Below are positions 27,540-38,000 of a stretch of 64,000 nucleotides of DNA, one piece after another (the first letter of the stretch is position 1; each line of letters starts with the position of its first letter). The position numbers and the translations under genes are program-made. The stretch is taken from contig JAVETN010000005.1 in NCBI GenBank assembly GCA_034006035.1, positions 62,001-126,000 of the forward strand. The letters run 5' to 3'. The notes below the pieces were generated by a model. It did not search any database. It was not told where the DNA came from and worked only from the letters and a program-made list of their open reading frames with translations. Source of the stretch: Desulforegulaceae bacterium. Its GTDB lineage: Bacteria; Desulfobacterota; Desulfobacteria; Desulfobacterales; JACKCP01.

Positions 27540-29063
27540 TTATTCCCATTCTATTGTTGCAGGGGGTTTGGAGCTTATATCGTAGGCAACTCTATTAATT
27601 CCCCTTACTTCGTTTATTATTCTGTTTGAAACCTTTCCAAGAAATTCATATGGAAGTTTAGCCCAGTCTGCTGTCATTGCGTCTTTACTTTCAACAGCCC
27701 TTATCACAGCAGTGTTTTCATAGGTTCTTTTGTCTCCCATCACACCTACTGTTTTTATGGGAAGAAGAACAACAAATGCCTGCCAAAGGGATTTGTAAAG
27801 ACCTGCTTTTTTTACTTCTTCCCTTAAAATTGCGTCTGCTTCTCTTAAAATGTCAAGACGTTTTTTTGTAATTTTTCCAAGAATTCTTATTGAAAGACCA
27901 GGTCCTGGAAAAGGCTGTCTCCAGACTATTTCATCTGTAAGTCCAAGGGATTTTCCAAGTTCTCTTACCTCGTCTTTAAACAAATATTGTAAAGGTTCTA
28001 AAAGATCCAGCTCCATTTTTTCAGGAAGACCTCCAACGTTATGGTGAGATTTTATTACAGAAGATGGTCCTCCAAATGCTGACTTTGATTCTATTACATC
28101 TGGATATAATGTTCCCTGGGCAAGAAAAGAGGCTCCTTCAATTTTTTTTGCACTTTCTTCAAATACATCTATAAAAAGATTTCCAATTATTTTTCTTTTA
28201 AGTTCAGGGTCTGTAACTCCTTCTAATGCTGTTAAAAATCTTTCAGAGGCATCAATAAACTCTATGTTTACATTTAAATGTCCATGAAGAGTTTTTTCAA
28301 GGAGAAGTCTTTCGTCTTTTCTTAAAAGCCCATTGTCAACAAAAATGCAATTCAAATTGTCTTTAATCGCCCTGTGAATAAGAACTGCAGCAACAGAAGA
28401 GTCAACCCCTCCGCTTAAGCCAAGAATTACTTTTTTGTCTTTAACTGAATCTTTTATTTCCCTGATTGATGATTCTGCAAATGAATCCATTGTCCAGTCT
28501 CTTTTGCATCCACAGGTGGAAATGAAGTTGTCTATCATTTTGGAACCTTCAACAGAGTGGACAACTTCAGGGTGGAATTGGAATGCAAAAAAAGATTTGT
28601 CCTGGTTTTCCATTGCAGCAATTTCTGTATTTTCTGTGGAACCTGAAATTTCAAATCCACTTGGAAGTTTTGTTACTGAATCTCCATGGCTCATCCATAC
28701 TGTGCTGTCAATTATATTTTTAAAAAGGCCGTTTTTAATTTTTATATCTATTTTAGAAAATCCATATTCACTTTTATCTGATTTTTCAACACTTCCTCCA
28801 AGAATTTCTGCCATAAGATGCATTCCATAGCAGATTCCAAGCACAGGAATTCCTAAGTTAAATACCTCAGGATCGCATTTTGGGGCATTTGAATCATAAA
28901 AGCTTGCAGGACTTCCTGAGAGAATAATTCCCTCGGGGTTTGCTTTTTTTATTTGATCCATTGAAAAACCCGGTGGCTCAATAATACAGTATACATTATG
29001 CTCCCTTACCCTTCTTGCTATAAGCTGGGTGAATTGAGAACCGAAATCTATTATTAAAATCAT
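27540..29063 (-). CDS. guaA: GMP synthase (glutamine-hydrolysing)
   Basis: GuaA aminates XMP to GMP with glutamine and ATP. The 507-residue protein is complete: class I glutamine amidotransferase domain with catalytic Cys78 in GICYG and the FHPEV motif, the ATP-pyrophosphatase P-loop [10 protein letters not shown], and the C-terminal dimerisation domain ending PPATIEWE. It is the first gene of a three-gene operon. guaB is not adjacent, unlike in many bacteria. Confidence 0.98.
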   Translation of the reverse strand: MILIIDFGSQFTQLIARRVREHNVYCIIEPPGFSMDQIKKANPEGIILSGSPASFYDSNAPKCDPEVFNLGIPVLGICYGMHLMAEILGGSVEKSDKSEYGFSKIDIKIKNGLFKNIIDSTVWMSHGDSVTKLPSGFEISGSTENTEIAAMENQDKSFFAFQFHPEVVHSVEGSKMIDNFISTCGCKRDWTMDSFAESSIREIKDSVKDKKVILGLSGGVDSSVAAVLIHRAIKDNLNCIFVDNGLLRKDERLLLEKTLHGHLNVNIEFIDASERFLTALEGVTDPELKRKIIGNLFIDVFEESAKKIEGASFLAQGTLYPDVIESKSAFGGPSSVIKSHHNVGGLPEKMELDLLEPLQYLFKDEVRELGKSLGLTDEIVWRQPFPGPGLSIRILGKITKKRLDILREADAILREEVKKAGLYKSLWQAFVVLLPIKTVGVMGDKRTYENTAVIRAVESKDAMTADWAKLPYEFLGKVSNRIINEVRGINRVAYDISSKPPATIEWE

Positions 29064-29249
29064 TGGTTAGACCTTTCTTTTTATTTGAGATAATCAACAA
29101 AAATTTATTTATTTTTTTGGAGTATCCAGGTTTTTTTGACAAGAAGATTTTTATCAGGTTGATTAGTTAAATCAAGTCAGTACTTTTTCCGATAAAAAGT
29201 CTTAAATTGCAAGGATAAACAATAGCAAAAGGATAAAGATTAATAATGT

Positions 29250-29289
29250 TTGACACCTTTTTGACGAGTGATATACTAATTTATATTAT
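29250..29289 (+). promoter_or_regulatory. two overlapping sigma70-type promoters
   Basis: TTGACA (29250-29255) is followed after 16 nt by TATACT (29272-29277), and TTGACG (29261-29266) after 17 nt by TATTAT (29284-29289). Both point to the gene at 29483 and would give leaders of about 190 nt. Confidence 0.55.
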
Positions 29290-29390
29290 ATCGACAATCC
29301 ACTAAAACAAAATTTTTCTCCCAAATGAATTGGTTTTTTAGCTTTAATTAAATTGAGCTTGTTTTTTGTTTAATATACAAAGTTTGTTAT

Positions 29391-29416
29391 TTTGTTATTT
29401 TGTTATATTGACGATC
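29391..29416 (+). repeat. three tandem 8-bp TTTTGTTA-like units
   Basis: Direct reading shows TTTGTTAT, TTTGTTAT, TTTGTTAT in a row just before ATTGACGAT, about 75 bp upstream of the next gene start. Confidence 0.6.
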
Positions 29417-29482
29417 TCAATTTCTGAGTTTGCAGTTTTAATAAATTTCCTAAAAAATTGTTTCAAGGGGTAAGGGGTGTAA

Positions 29483-30052
29483 ATGAACGAATTTTTAAAA
29501 CAATTAAGAAGCCAGCAAAAGGACAAATATCCAGGTTCATACAGATCTCCCATGGATAATAAAAGGCCCTATCCTCATCCAGACAGGCGAAGCAAAGGGG
29601 GAGATAGAAGACAGCCCCATTCAAAATCTGACTTAGACTTGATTTTGAATGAATTTGCCAAACTTATTCCAGAATTAATGGTTGTGATGAGTAGAATAAC
29701 CGAGACCAATGAAAAGATTGTGGACGCCCTGGATCATAAGATAGAAATTGAGGAAGAAAGAAATTTAATTTTTGGATCTTTAGCTCGCTCCATTGAACTT
29801 CTTGCTGAAAAAGGTGGAAGTTTTATTGATGCTTCAAATTCAGAATCAGTCAAAATAAAAAAAGCTTCTAAAGAGCAAAAGAACAAAGTTTTAGACCTTA
29901 TTGTTTCTCTAAGGGAAGATAAGAGCACATATGAGGAGATTGCAGATTATCTTGAAGCCCAAGGGATTCCAACTTTTTCAAACAAAGGCCGCTGGCATGC
30001 CCAGACAATTCACAGGCTTTATCAACAAAGAAAATCAGAGCTTGACTCTTAA
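29483..30052 (+). CDS. unknown protein with serine-recombinase-like C-terminal segment
   Basis: The 189-residue protein has a charged N-terminal tail with repeated DRR (DRRSKGGDRRQP), a central helical region and a C-terminus (about 138-182) reading EEIADYLEAQGIPTF then RWHAQTIHRLY. This segment resembles the helix-turn-helix-like end of the Recombinase domain in large serine recombinases, but no catalytic serine domain is present. A DNA-binding role is therefore plausible. GGGG lies before the ATG. Its stop codon overlaps the 3' end of the convergent aminopeptidase gene by 4 bp. Confidence 0.75.
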   Translation: MNEFLKQLRSQQKDKYPGSYRSPMDNKRPYPHPDRRSKGGDRRQPHSKSDLDLILNEFAKLIPELMVVMSRITETNEKIVDALDHKIEIEEERNLIFGSLARSIELLAEKGGSFIDASNSESVKIKKASKEQKNKVLDLIVSLREDKSTYEEIADYLEAQGIPTFSNKGRWHAQTIHRLYQQRKSELDS

Positions 30053-31263
30053 ACCATAAATTTTCCGTTTTTGTAAATTATTTTTTCTTTACCTGATTTT
30101 AAAAGGGCTGTAACAGTTTTTTTCTCTGTATTTACAATGTCCCAATGAATTGAAGACTCATTAAAGCCAAGTTCTTTTTTAAGGTTTTTATCAAGCTTTT
30201 CAAGATCTTTTGAAAAACTGTCCGAATATGAGTTTCCAAGAGCTATGTGAACATTACCAAAATCTCCTCCATAGTTTTCATCATAAAGAGTATTTGCCAT
30301 AAAGGTGTTGATTTTTGAAAATTTTTTATCAGTCATGGAAAATTCTCCCAGTCTTTTTGCACCTTCATCTGTTTCAATGGTTTTCAGTAGATAGTTTTCT
30401 CCTTTATTAGCACTTGCTGAAACTATTTCGCCATTTTTAAACTCCAGTTTTATATCTTCAACAAGATTTCCGTTTCTAAATGAGGGCTGGTTAGCATAAT
30501 ATTTTCCTGAAGTGAATCTGCAATCAGGGGTTATAAATATTTCAAAGCTTGGAATGTTTCTTCCTGAAAGTCCAAGCCATTTTCTTTTTTCTCCCTGTTT
30601 TACATAAAGGTCTGTATTTTCAGATTTAATATGGAAATAATCTATTTCAAGCTGAAGAAGTTTGTTTTTAGTTTTTTCTATTTGTTCTGCTGTTTTTTCC
30701 CAGGTTTTTATAGGATTTTTTTCTCCAAGAAAACAGGCTTTGGATACTAATTGTGCATATTCACTAAGTTTTTTTCCAGCAGCATCAGCAAGTGTTTTTG
30801 TAGGATAGATGCATAATGTCCAGGAATAATCTCCCAACTTTTCCCTTTCATTTAAAATACTTCTTAAATTTTTTCTTGATTTTGAAAACTCTGAAAGGTT
30901 TGTAAAGTCAACATCTTTTAGGTGGTTTAAAGAAAGCGGGGCAATAATAGTTATAGATCCGGAGATGTTTTTTAAATATTTATCATATCCAGGTTTGATT
31001 GAACAAATTTGATCAAGGTTTGCGTTTTTGAAAAAATACTTTTCAAGATCCGGGTTTTTTAAAAGATTAAGATCTGGGTTAAAACCTTGCAAAAGAAGTT
31101 TTTGATAAATTTTTTCTGCAAGGGCTGCGGCCTCATGGTCGTATTTTATTTGAACAAAAGAATTTTTTTCCAAAGCTTTTTTCTTTGCTCTTTTAAGCCC
31201 CCAGATCATTATATCTGCATAGTTTTCAAGCTCAGCTTCAGAAAATATGTTTTTATTATTCAT
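30049..31263 (-). CDS. M29-family metallo-aminopeptidase
   Basis: The 404-residue protein (ATG at 31263) resembles AmpS/AmpII aminopeptidases of family M29, which use two metal ions to trim N-terminal residues in the cytosol. Conserved C-terminal landmarks are GEFSM, NTLYDENYGG, NVHIALG and the metal-binding IHWDIV. The frame runs on to 31308, but the ATG at 31263 leaves an 8-bp overlap with the stop region of the upstream 85-codon gene, typical of translational coupling, so I prefer it. Confidence 0.85.
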   Translation of the reverse strand: MNNKNIFSEAELENYADIMIWGLKRAKKKALEKNSFVQIKYDHEAAALAEKIYQKLLLQGFNPDLNLLKNPDLEKYFFKNANLDQICSIKPGYDKYLKNISGSITIIAPLSLNHLKDVDFTNLSEFSKSRKNLRSILNEREKLGDYSWTLCIYPTKTLADAAGKKLSEYAQLVSKACFLGEKNPIKTWEKTAEQIEKTKNKLLQLEIDYFHIKSENTDLYVKQGEKRKWLGLSGRNIPSFEIFITPDCRFTSGKYYANQPSFRNGNLVEDIKLEFKNGEIVSASANKGENYLLKTIETDEGAKRLGEFSMTDKKFSKINTFMANTLYDENYGGDFGNVHIALGNSYSDSFSKDLEKLDKNLKKELGFNESSIHWDIVNTEKKTVTALLKSGKEKIIYKNGKFMV

Positions 31264-31513
31264 GGGTTCCGTCTTTAAGAAAATATTTATGGTATTCGTC
31301 TTCTTCAATATGATTTTTTAAAAGAGTAAAAATCAAATCATGGAGGTATTCAAGCTCTTTATCTTCAAGCTTTGGGAGAAGGAGCTTCATAAAATTATCT
31401 TCTGAAAGTTTTTGAAGATAATAATGAATTGCTTCTTCATTTTGTTTTCTTGAGAGTCCAAAGGCTGGATCACCGTAATTTTTTGCAAATTCGTAGGAAT
31501 GTTTTTCTTCCAA
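31256..31513 (-). CDS. small conserved hypothetical protein
   Basis: An 85-residue, highly charged, helical protein without signal peptide or cysteines. Sequence such as HSYEFAKNYGD and LKNHIEEDEYHKYFLKDG is reminiscent of a short cytosolic family that I recall from sulfate reducers; function unknown. It precedes and overlaps the M29 aminopeptidase gene by 8 bp, so both are in one operon. Confidence 0.65.
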   Translation of the reverse strand: MEEKHSYEFAKNYGDPAFGLSRKQNEEAIHYYLQKLSEDNFMKLLLPKLEDKELEYLHDLIFTLLKNHIEEDEYHKYFLKDGTHE

Positions 31514-31645
31514 TTTAATTATCTTTCTATTATTGGTGAGTATTTGATTAACAATTTAAAGCAAATTTAATTATAAATTATAATTGATGATGAAATTATC
31601 AGAAAATCATTTTTAGGCAATAGAAACTTTATTTGGAAATTAAAA

Positions 31646-32554
31646 ATGGAAGATTGGGAAATAAGTATTAAAGATTATTTTAAGGGGTATGATTCTAAAA
31701 AAATAAGATACGGAGTTTTTGGAAAAAAAGACTATTCTAAAGTAATTGTTATTTTACAGGGCAGAGCTGAGTATTTTGAAAAGTATCATCATATTGTAAG
31801 GCATTTTGTTGAAAAAGGCTTTCTTGCCGTTTTAATGGATTGGAGAGGGCAGGGAGGTTCTTGTCGTGAGCTTTTAGACAAAGATAAAGGCCATGTAAAT
31901 GATTTTTTGGATTATCAAAAGGATTTGTCTTTTTTTTTAAAAAAGATTTCAAACTTTATTAAACCTGGAGATCAAGTATATGGGTTGTCACATTCAATGG
32001 GTTCCCATAATTTGATGAGGTATTTGATAGAAAATAAAAACAGCATTTTTAAAAAAATTGTTTTTTCTTCTCCCATGGTTGAGATAAGGACTTTTCCACT
32101 TTCTCAAAGTCTTGCTAAACTTTATGTAAATACATTTGTAAAATCAGGATTAGGTGATTCATATTTAGTTGGTACAGGTAAATACAAGGAAATTAAATTT
32201 AAAAACAACAACCTTACTTCAAACAAAAGAAAGTTTTTTGAAAATATTTTTTACCTGAGAAAAAACAAAGACCATGCCATTGGAGGACCAACAAACTCAT
32301 GGGTTTTCAATGCCTTTTTATCAATGGATTATCTTAAAAAAAATATTTCAAAAATTGATCCTGAAGTTAAAACAAAAATTATTTATGGCTCTAAAGAAAG
32401 TGTTGTGAAAATTGAAGTTTTAAAAAAAATCTCAAAATTTATGAGTGAGCCTTCTCTTGAAATAAAAAATGCAAGACATGAGCTTATGATGGAAAGCCCG
32501 GAGCTTTTAGAGATTTTTTTTCAGTCTGTGGATAAGTTTTTTGGAATTAAATGA
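31646..32554 (+). CDS. alpha/beta hydrolase, lysophospholipase/monoglyceride lipase-like
   Basis: The 302-residue protein begins with QGRAEYFEKY, the HGxxEHxxRY-like motif of PldB and monoacylglycerol lipases, then DWRGQGGS and nucleophile Ser117 in SHSMG; the final His is in NARHELMME. No signal peptide is seen. Likely acts on lysophospholipid or monoglyceride esters; exact substrate unproven. Its 3' end overlaps the convergent ogt gene by 34 bp, with no room for a terminator between. Confidence 0.85.
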   Translation: MEDWEISIKDYFKGYDSKKIRYGVFGKKDYSKVIVILQGRAEYFEKYHHIVRHFVEKGFLAVLMDWRGQGGSCRELLDKDKGHVNDFLDYQKDLSFFLKKISNFIKPGDQVYGLSHSMGSHNLMRYLIENKNSIFKKIVFSSPMVEIRTFPLSQSLAKLYVNTFVKSGLGDSYLVGTGKYKEIKFKNNNLTSNKRKFFENIFYLRKNKDHAIGGPTNSWVFNAFLSMDYLKKNISKIDPEVKTKIIYGSKESVVKIEVLKKISKFMSEPSLEIKNARHELMMESPELLEIFFQSVDKFFGIK

Positions 32555-33189
32555 TTATTTTCTCTTAAAATATAAATTATTTTTCTTTCTATTCCTCCTG
32601 AATAAAAACCAAGGGTTAAATTTGATTTTATAACTCTATGGCAGGGAATTAAAAAAGGAATTGGATTTTTTTTCATTGCTGTTCCAACAGCTCTGTGGGC
32701 ATTTGAAAAACCAGCTTTTTTTCCAAGTTTTTTGTATGAAATAAGCTCTCCAGAATTTGTTTGAGATAAGGCTGTTAAAATTTTAATGAAAAAATCACTT
32801 CCCTTAATCCCTGTTTTTATTGAGACTTTTTTTTGTGAGTAAAAGATTTTTTCAAAAAACTTTTCACAATAAATTTTTGATTCTAAAAGTTTTGAGTCAG
32901 GAAAATTTTCAAATATATATGAATTGTTATTTTTGGTTTTGTCAAAATCAATTGCTAAAACCTTTGATTTATCAGCAAATATTCTTATTTTTCCAAAACT
33001 TGAATTAAAACTATAAAAAAATATTTCAACAGGATTTTTTTCAATTTTTTCAACTAAAGCCTTTGGCTGAGCTGATTTAAGGTTTAAAAAGTTTTTTAAA
33101 ACTTTATCAGCTGAAATTATTTCTAAAGACTTTGGTTTAATAGAATTTATTTTAGTGTTTATAAGCTTACTTTCTATTTGGTTCAACAT
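32521..33189 (-). CDS. ogt: methylated-DNA--protein-cysteine methyltransferase
   Basis: This suicide enzyme takes the methyl group from O6-methylguanine. The 222-residue protein has the active-site IPCHRVI with acceptor Cys183, the DNA-binding helix containing AHRAVGTAMKKNP, and an N-terminal ribonuclease-like domain with no AdaA part, so it is an Ogt type. It overlaps the upstream CDF transporter gene by 23 bp and the convergent lipase gene by 34 bp. Confidence 0.93.
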   Translation of the reverse strand: MLNQIESKLINTKINSIKPKSLEIISADKVLKNFLNLKSAQPKALVEKIEKNPVEIFFYSFNSSFGKIRIFADKSKVLAIDFDKTKNNNSYIFENFPDSKLLESKIYCEKFFEKIFYSQKKVSIKTGIKGSDFFIKILTALSQTNSGELISYKKLGKKAGFSNAHRAVGTAMKKNPIPFLIPCHRVIKSNLTLGFYSGGIERKIIYILRENNHLIPKNLSTD

Positions 33190-34060
33190 GGATAATTATA
33201 TCCTCAATATCCGGGTTTTTTTTCATAATCTGTTCTTTTACAGACTTTGCTATTTCATGGCCTTGTCTTACACTTATATCTCCGTTTACAATAAGGTTTA
33301 AGTCTGCAAAAACTTTCATTCCATTATATCTTGTTCTTAAGTTTTCAGCTCTTATTACTTGGTCAGTTTTTTCAGCAGTTTTTATTATTGATTTACATTT
33401 ATCTTCTGAGGCTCCTTTTCCTAAAATTTCCTCTAGTCCCGGCCAGAGAATTTTTATTGCAGCTTGAAAAATAAAAACAGAAACAATTAATGCTCCTCCA
33501 AGATCAAGATATTTGATTTGTGGAAAAAGAATAGCACCTGCCACTGCAAAAGAAGCAGGGATCGAGCTTAAAGCATCTAGTCTGTGATGCCAGGCATTTG
33601 CTATAAGAGCAGGGCTTTTTATTTTTTGTCCATATTTATTTGTAATTTTGTATAAAATTTCTTTAACAATAATGGAAATAAGTGCTGCATAAAGAGCAAT
33701 GGCTCCTGGCACTGAAGTTTTTACTTTCCCAAAATTTTTAAATGCATCATATCCAATTGCCAGGGCTGCACCAATTAATACAAATCCAAGTATAAGAGTG
33801 GTTATTGTTTCAAATCTTCTATGGCCGTAAGGGTGTTTTGCATCAGGAGGTTTTGTCCAGAAAAACACTCCTACCATTATAATTATGTCTGTGATTGAAT
33901 CGCTGAGGCTGTGAACTGAGTCTGCAATTAAAGTCTTGCTGCCTCCGTAGTATCCGGCAAAAAATTTTAAGGCGGACAATAAAATATTTATGATAAAACC
34001 CAGACCCAAAATCAGTTGGGTTTTTTTAAATTCTTTGTTAAATCTCATAGAAAATCTCAT
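33167..34060 (-). CDS. cation diffusion facilitator family transporter
   Basis: The 297-residue protein has six predicted membrane helices, the TM2 metal site with Asp47 and HSLSD (50-54), the TM5 site HHRLD (about 158-162), and a cytoplasmic C-terminal domain ending IIHVEP. CDF proteins export Zn, Fe or Mn in exchange for protons. The metal cannot be assigned. It is the first gene of an operon with ogt (23 bp overlap). An alternative Met lies four codons inside. Confidence 0.93.
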   Translation of the reverse strand: MRFSMRFNKEFKKTQLILGLGFIINILLSALKFFAGYYGGSKTLIADSVHSLSDSITDIIIMVGVFFWTKPPDAKHPYGHRRFETITTLILGFVLIGAALAIGYDAFKNFGKVKTSVPGAIALYAALISIIVKEILYKITNKYGQKIKSPALIANAWHHRLDALSSIPASFAVAGAILFPQIKYLDLGGALIVSVFIFQAAIKILWPGLEEILGKGASEDKCKSIIKTAEKTDQVIRAENLRTRYNGMKVFADLNLIVNGDISVRQGHEIAKSVKEQIMKKNPDIEDIIIHVEPNRK

Positions 34061-34322
34061 TTAATAGTTAACTTAAAGAAAAGGTTGTTTTATTATTTTT
34101 AGATAATCATCACCTGTGCCTGATAAAATAAGTATTTATCATTCAAGGATAATAAAGACAATCAAGAATAAATTTAGACAAATTAAGGGTTTTAGCAAAG
34201 ACTTTTTAAATATCAGGATTTGTTTTATTGTGTTATTTAAAAATTAAAGTTGAATAAAAACGTTTAACTTTATATCAAATATAAGATTTGAAAATTGTTT
34301 AATTTTAGAAAAGGAGTAAAAA

Positions 34323-35081
34323 ATGGGAGAAAAAATAGCAGCAGCTTTTTTTTTCATAATTGTAGGGTTTAGTTCAATCTTTTTTTTCACAGGAGCTCTT
34401 ATTTTAAGAATAGTAACCAGGCTTTTTGATCCAAAACTAAGAATTTTGCACCTTTATACCTGTTTTTGGGCAAGTGTTTATATATGGATGATGAAGTGCT
34501 GGAAATATGAAGTAAGAGGAAAAACTAACATAAAAAGAAATAAAACCTATGTGATTGTTTCAAATCATCAGTCCCAGCTTGACATTCTTCTTGCATTTAC
34601 AAGTTTCTTTCATTTTAAGTGGGTGTCAAAAATTGAAATCTTTAATTTTCCTCTTGTAGGGTGGAATATGAGACTTAACAATTATATTCAACTAAAAAGA
34701 GGAGATAAAAAAAGTATTGAAGAAATGATGGAGGTGGCAGAAAAAACTTTAAAATCAGGAAGCTCTGTTTTCTTTTTTCCTGAAGGCACCAGATCAGAAA
34801 CAGGGGTTTTAAGGCCTTTTAAACCCGGAGCTTTTATTCTTGCAAAAAAACTCAAGCTTCCCATTCTTCCCATTACAATAAACGGCACAATTAATGCCCT
34901 TCCCAAATACAGTATAGATTATCACGGGGTTCATCATATGGTAATGGAAATTTTAGAGCCCATTGAATATGAAGTTTTTAAAGATATGGAAGTTGATGAA
35001 TTATCAGAATATGTAAGACAGATCATAGCAAAAAGAGTAACAGCCCACTTAGCTGGCGGATATTTGAATGAAAAACTTTAA
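34323..35081 (+). CDS. plsC: 1-acyl-sn-glycerol-3-phosphate acyltransferase
   Basis: PlsC acylates lysophosphatidic acid to phosphatidic acid at the inner membrane. The 252-residue protein has an N-terminal hydrophobic anchor (about 8-32), the catalytic NHxxxxD as NHQSQLD (81-87) and FPEGTR (152-157). AAAGGAG lies 8 nt before the ATG. Its stop overlaps the start of recC by 14 bp, so plsC heads the recCB transcript. Confidence 0.93.
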   Translation: MGEKIAAAFFFIIVGFSSIFFFTGALILRIVTRLFDPKLRILHLYTCFWASVYIWMMKCWKYEVRGKTNIKRNKTYVIVSNHQSQLDILLAFTSFFHFKWVSKIEIFNFPLVGWNMRLNNYIQLKRGDKKSIEEMMEVAEKTLKSGSSVFFFPEGTRSETGVLRPFKPGAFILAKKLKLPILPITINGTINALPKYSIDYHGVHHMVMEILEPIEYEVFKDMEVDELSEYVRQIIAKRVTAHLAGGYLNEKL

Positions 35082-38000
35082 TCTTTGTTTTTCAAACAAA
35101 ATTGAAGTTTTACTTGAAAGACTTGGTAAGTCTTTAGAAAAGCCAGAAGGCGGTGTTTTTGAACCTGAAATAATTGTAGTTCAAAGCAAGGGAATGGAAA
35201 AATACCTTTCCCTTAAGCTTTGTGAAAATCTTGGAATCTTATCCAATGTTTTATTTTTATATCCAAATTCCCTGATTGAATATTGCCTTGAAAAGACAGG
35301 GTTTTTAGAAAATTCATCTTTTAAACCGGGTGCTGAAGCTTATACCTGGACAATAATGGATTTGATTTATCAGTTTAAAGATGAGGAAAACTTTAAGGAA
35401 GTTTTAAATTATATAAAAACTTTGGATGGAAAAATAAGTATAGAAAAGCTTTATCAGTTTTCTTCAAAAGTTTCCCGTCTTTTTATGGAATATCAGATAT
35501 TTAGACCAAAATGGATTTTATCATGGGAAGAAGATGAGACTAAAGCAGGATGGCAGTCTTTTTTATGGAACAGACTATGTAAAACCCTTGGTTTGAATTA
35601 CCCTTTAAAGCAAATCAACAATCTTTTTGAAAAGTTTGATACAGAAAAGGAGGTTTTAAATAATCTACCCAAAAAAATTTCAGTTTTTGGAATTTTTTCA
35701 CTTCCCCAGATTTACCTTGAAACCCTGAATTTTTTTTCACAAAACTCAGAAATTAACCTTTATCTTTTAAATCCATGTCTGGATTATTGGGGTGAGATTT
35801 TACCTAAAAGCACAATTGATAATTTACAAAAGAAATCTAAAGGAACAGAGCTTTACCTTGAATATGGCAATTCTCTTCTTGCTTCTTTTGGTAAAACAGG
35901 GAAGGTTTTTTATGAAACAATTAATGATTATCCAATAAATAAAATTGATGAAACTTATATCCCGCCCAAGGAAACCTCGCTTTTATCATCTATTCAGAAT
36001 TCAATTCTAAATCTTTTTGATTATTCAGATACCAGTAAAAAAAATATAAGCTTAAATGACAACTCCATTAGAATTCATTCATGTCATGGTCCCATGAGGG
36101 AGATGGAAGTTTTAAAGGATAATATTTTATATATTCTTGATACAGATAAAAACATTCAGCTTTCAGATATAATTGTAATGATTCCTGATATTGAAAAATA
36201 TTCTCCATATATAAAATCAGTTTTTGGAAGATCAAATGATAATTATAAACTAACTTTTTCCATAGCAGACAGATCCTTTAAATCTGAAAATAAAGGGCTT
36301 GATTCTTTTTTAAAACTCGCAGGAATATTTACCACAAGATTTGAAGCTTCAGTTGTTATAGATCTTTTGGAAGATAAATTTATTCATCAAAAATTTGGAT
36401 TAAATGAAGAAGAAGTTGAAAAAATAAAACAATGGGCCTTGAAATTAAATATATCCTGGGGCCTTGATGAGGATTTTAAGGAAAATTTTAATCTTTCTTC
36501 TGAAATTTCAGGAACCTGGAAAAAAGGCATTGATCTTATTTGTCTTGGTCATGCATTAAATCCTGATGATTTGGTTTTTTTCAACAACCTTTTACCTGTT
36601 TTTGAACTTGATACTTCTGAGCAGGAAACAGCATCAGGGCTTATGGAGTTTTATTATAAGCTTAAAAAATACAGTAAAAAAATTATTGGTAAAAAACATT
36701 TGGCAGCTGAGTGGGCAGATATTTTTTTAAATATTTGCGATGATTTTTTATATTTTGAAAAAACAAATGAGTTTGACTTTATAAATCTTAAAAAAATTTT
36801 TACAGATTTAAAAGAAGAAGCAATTTATTCACAAACCAGTTTGAAAATTCCTTTTATAGTGATCTATCAAAGAATAGAACAAATTGCTTTATCAGCTTCT
36901 TCTGGTTATGGTTTTTTGGATGGAAGACTTACTTTTTGTGCCATGCTTCCAATGCGAAGCATTCCTTTTAAAATGATTTGTGTTTGCGGGTTAAATCAGG
37001 GAGATTTTCCAAGAAATTATTATCCTCCAAATTTTGATCTAATGGGAAAAAACAGACAAAAAGGAGATCGTCATATAAGGGATGATGATAGATATCTTTT
37101 TTTGGAAACCATAATTTCAGCAAGAAATTACCTTTATTTAAGTTACACAGGAAAAGATCAGGAAACAGATTCAATAATTCCCCCTTCTCCCATTTTATCA
37201 GAGCTAATTGATTATATAGAAGATAATTTTATTTCCCCAGAAAATATAATAGAGCAGATTACAAGAAACCACCAGGCTTCTTCATTTTCTTCATCGTATT
37301 TTTCTTTTGATAATTCAGGAGAAGCTGATTTAAGTGGCTCTTTGTTTTCCTATTCAAAAAGATTAATGGAACTTTCAAAAGACATTAATTTGGAAAAGCC
37401 TGAAAGCTTTGTTTTTATTGATCAGCCGTTAAAAAAAGATGAAAAGTCTGAAAGTGAATTTCTAGATTTAAATTCTTTTATAAGTTTTTTTAAAAATCCC
37501 CAGAAGTTTTATTTAAAATTCAATTCCATAGAAACAGAGCAGAGCTTTGATTTTTTTGAAGACAGGGAAGCTTTTAATCCTGGAAATCTTTTTGAATATA
37601 TTATTTCAAATGATCTCCTTGAAATGTTTTTAACAGGAAAAGATGAAGAAATTTCTAAAAAAATTTTTAAAAGCCAAAATAAACTCCCCTATGGTAAAAC
37701 AGGTGAAGTTTTTTACAATAAACTTAAAGAGGATATTTTTTTCTTTTTAAACAAACTTGAAAATTATCTTGAAAAACCAGAAAAAGTTTCCTTGTCTTTA
37801 ATTAGTGATAAACTCAAAATTAAAGGAAACTTAAGTCTTTACAATGGAAAAATCATTCTTTTCAGATATGGAAGAATAAACCCTAAGAATTTAATAGAGC
37901 TTTGGCTAAAACATGTTCTTGCACTTTACAGTGAAATAGCCCAATTTAAAAATTTGTCAATTTTTGCAGGCAGTGAGAAATCTGCTTTTATAAAAAGCAA

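Larger units (their letters stand above)
29064..29482. other. 419-bp intergenic region with promoters and a short tandem repeat
   Basis: It separates divergent guaA and a small plus-strand gene. It contains two overlapping forward promoter candidates (29250-29289) and three tandem copies of TTTTGTTA-like 8-mers (about 29391-29416). No gene is seen. Confidence 0.5.
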
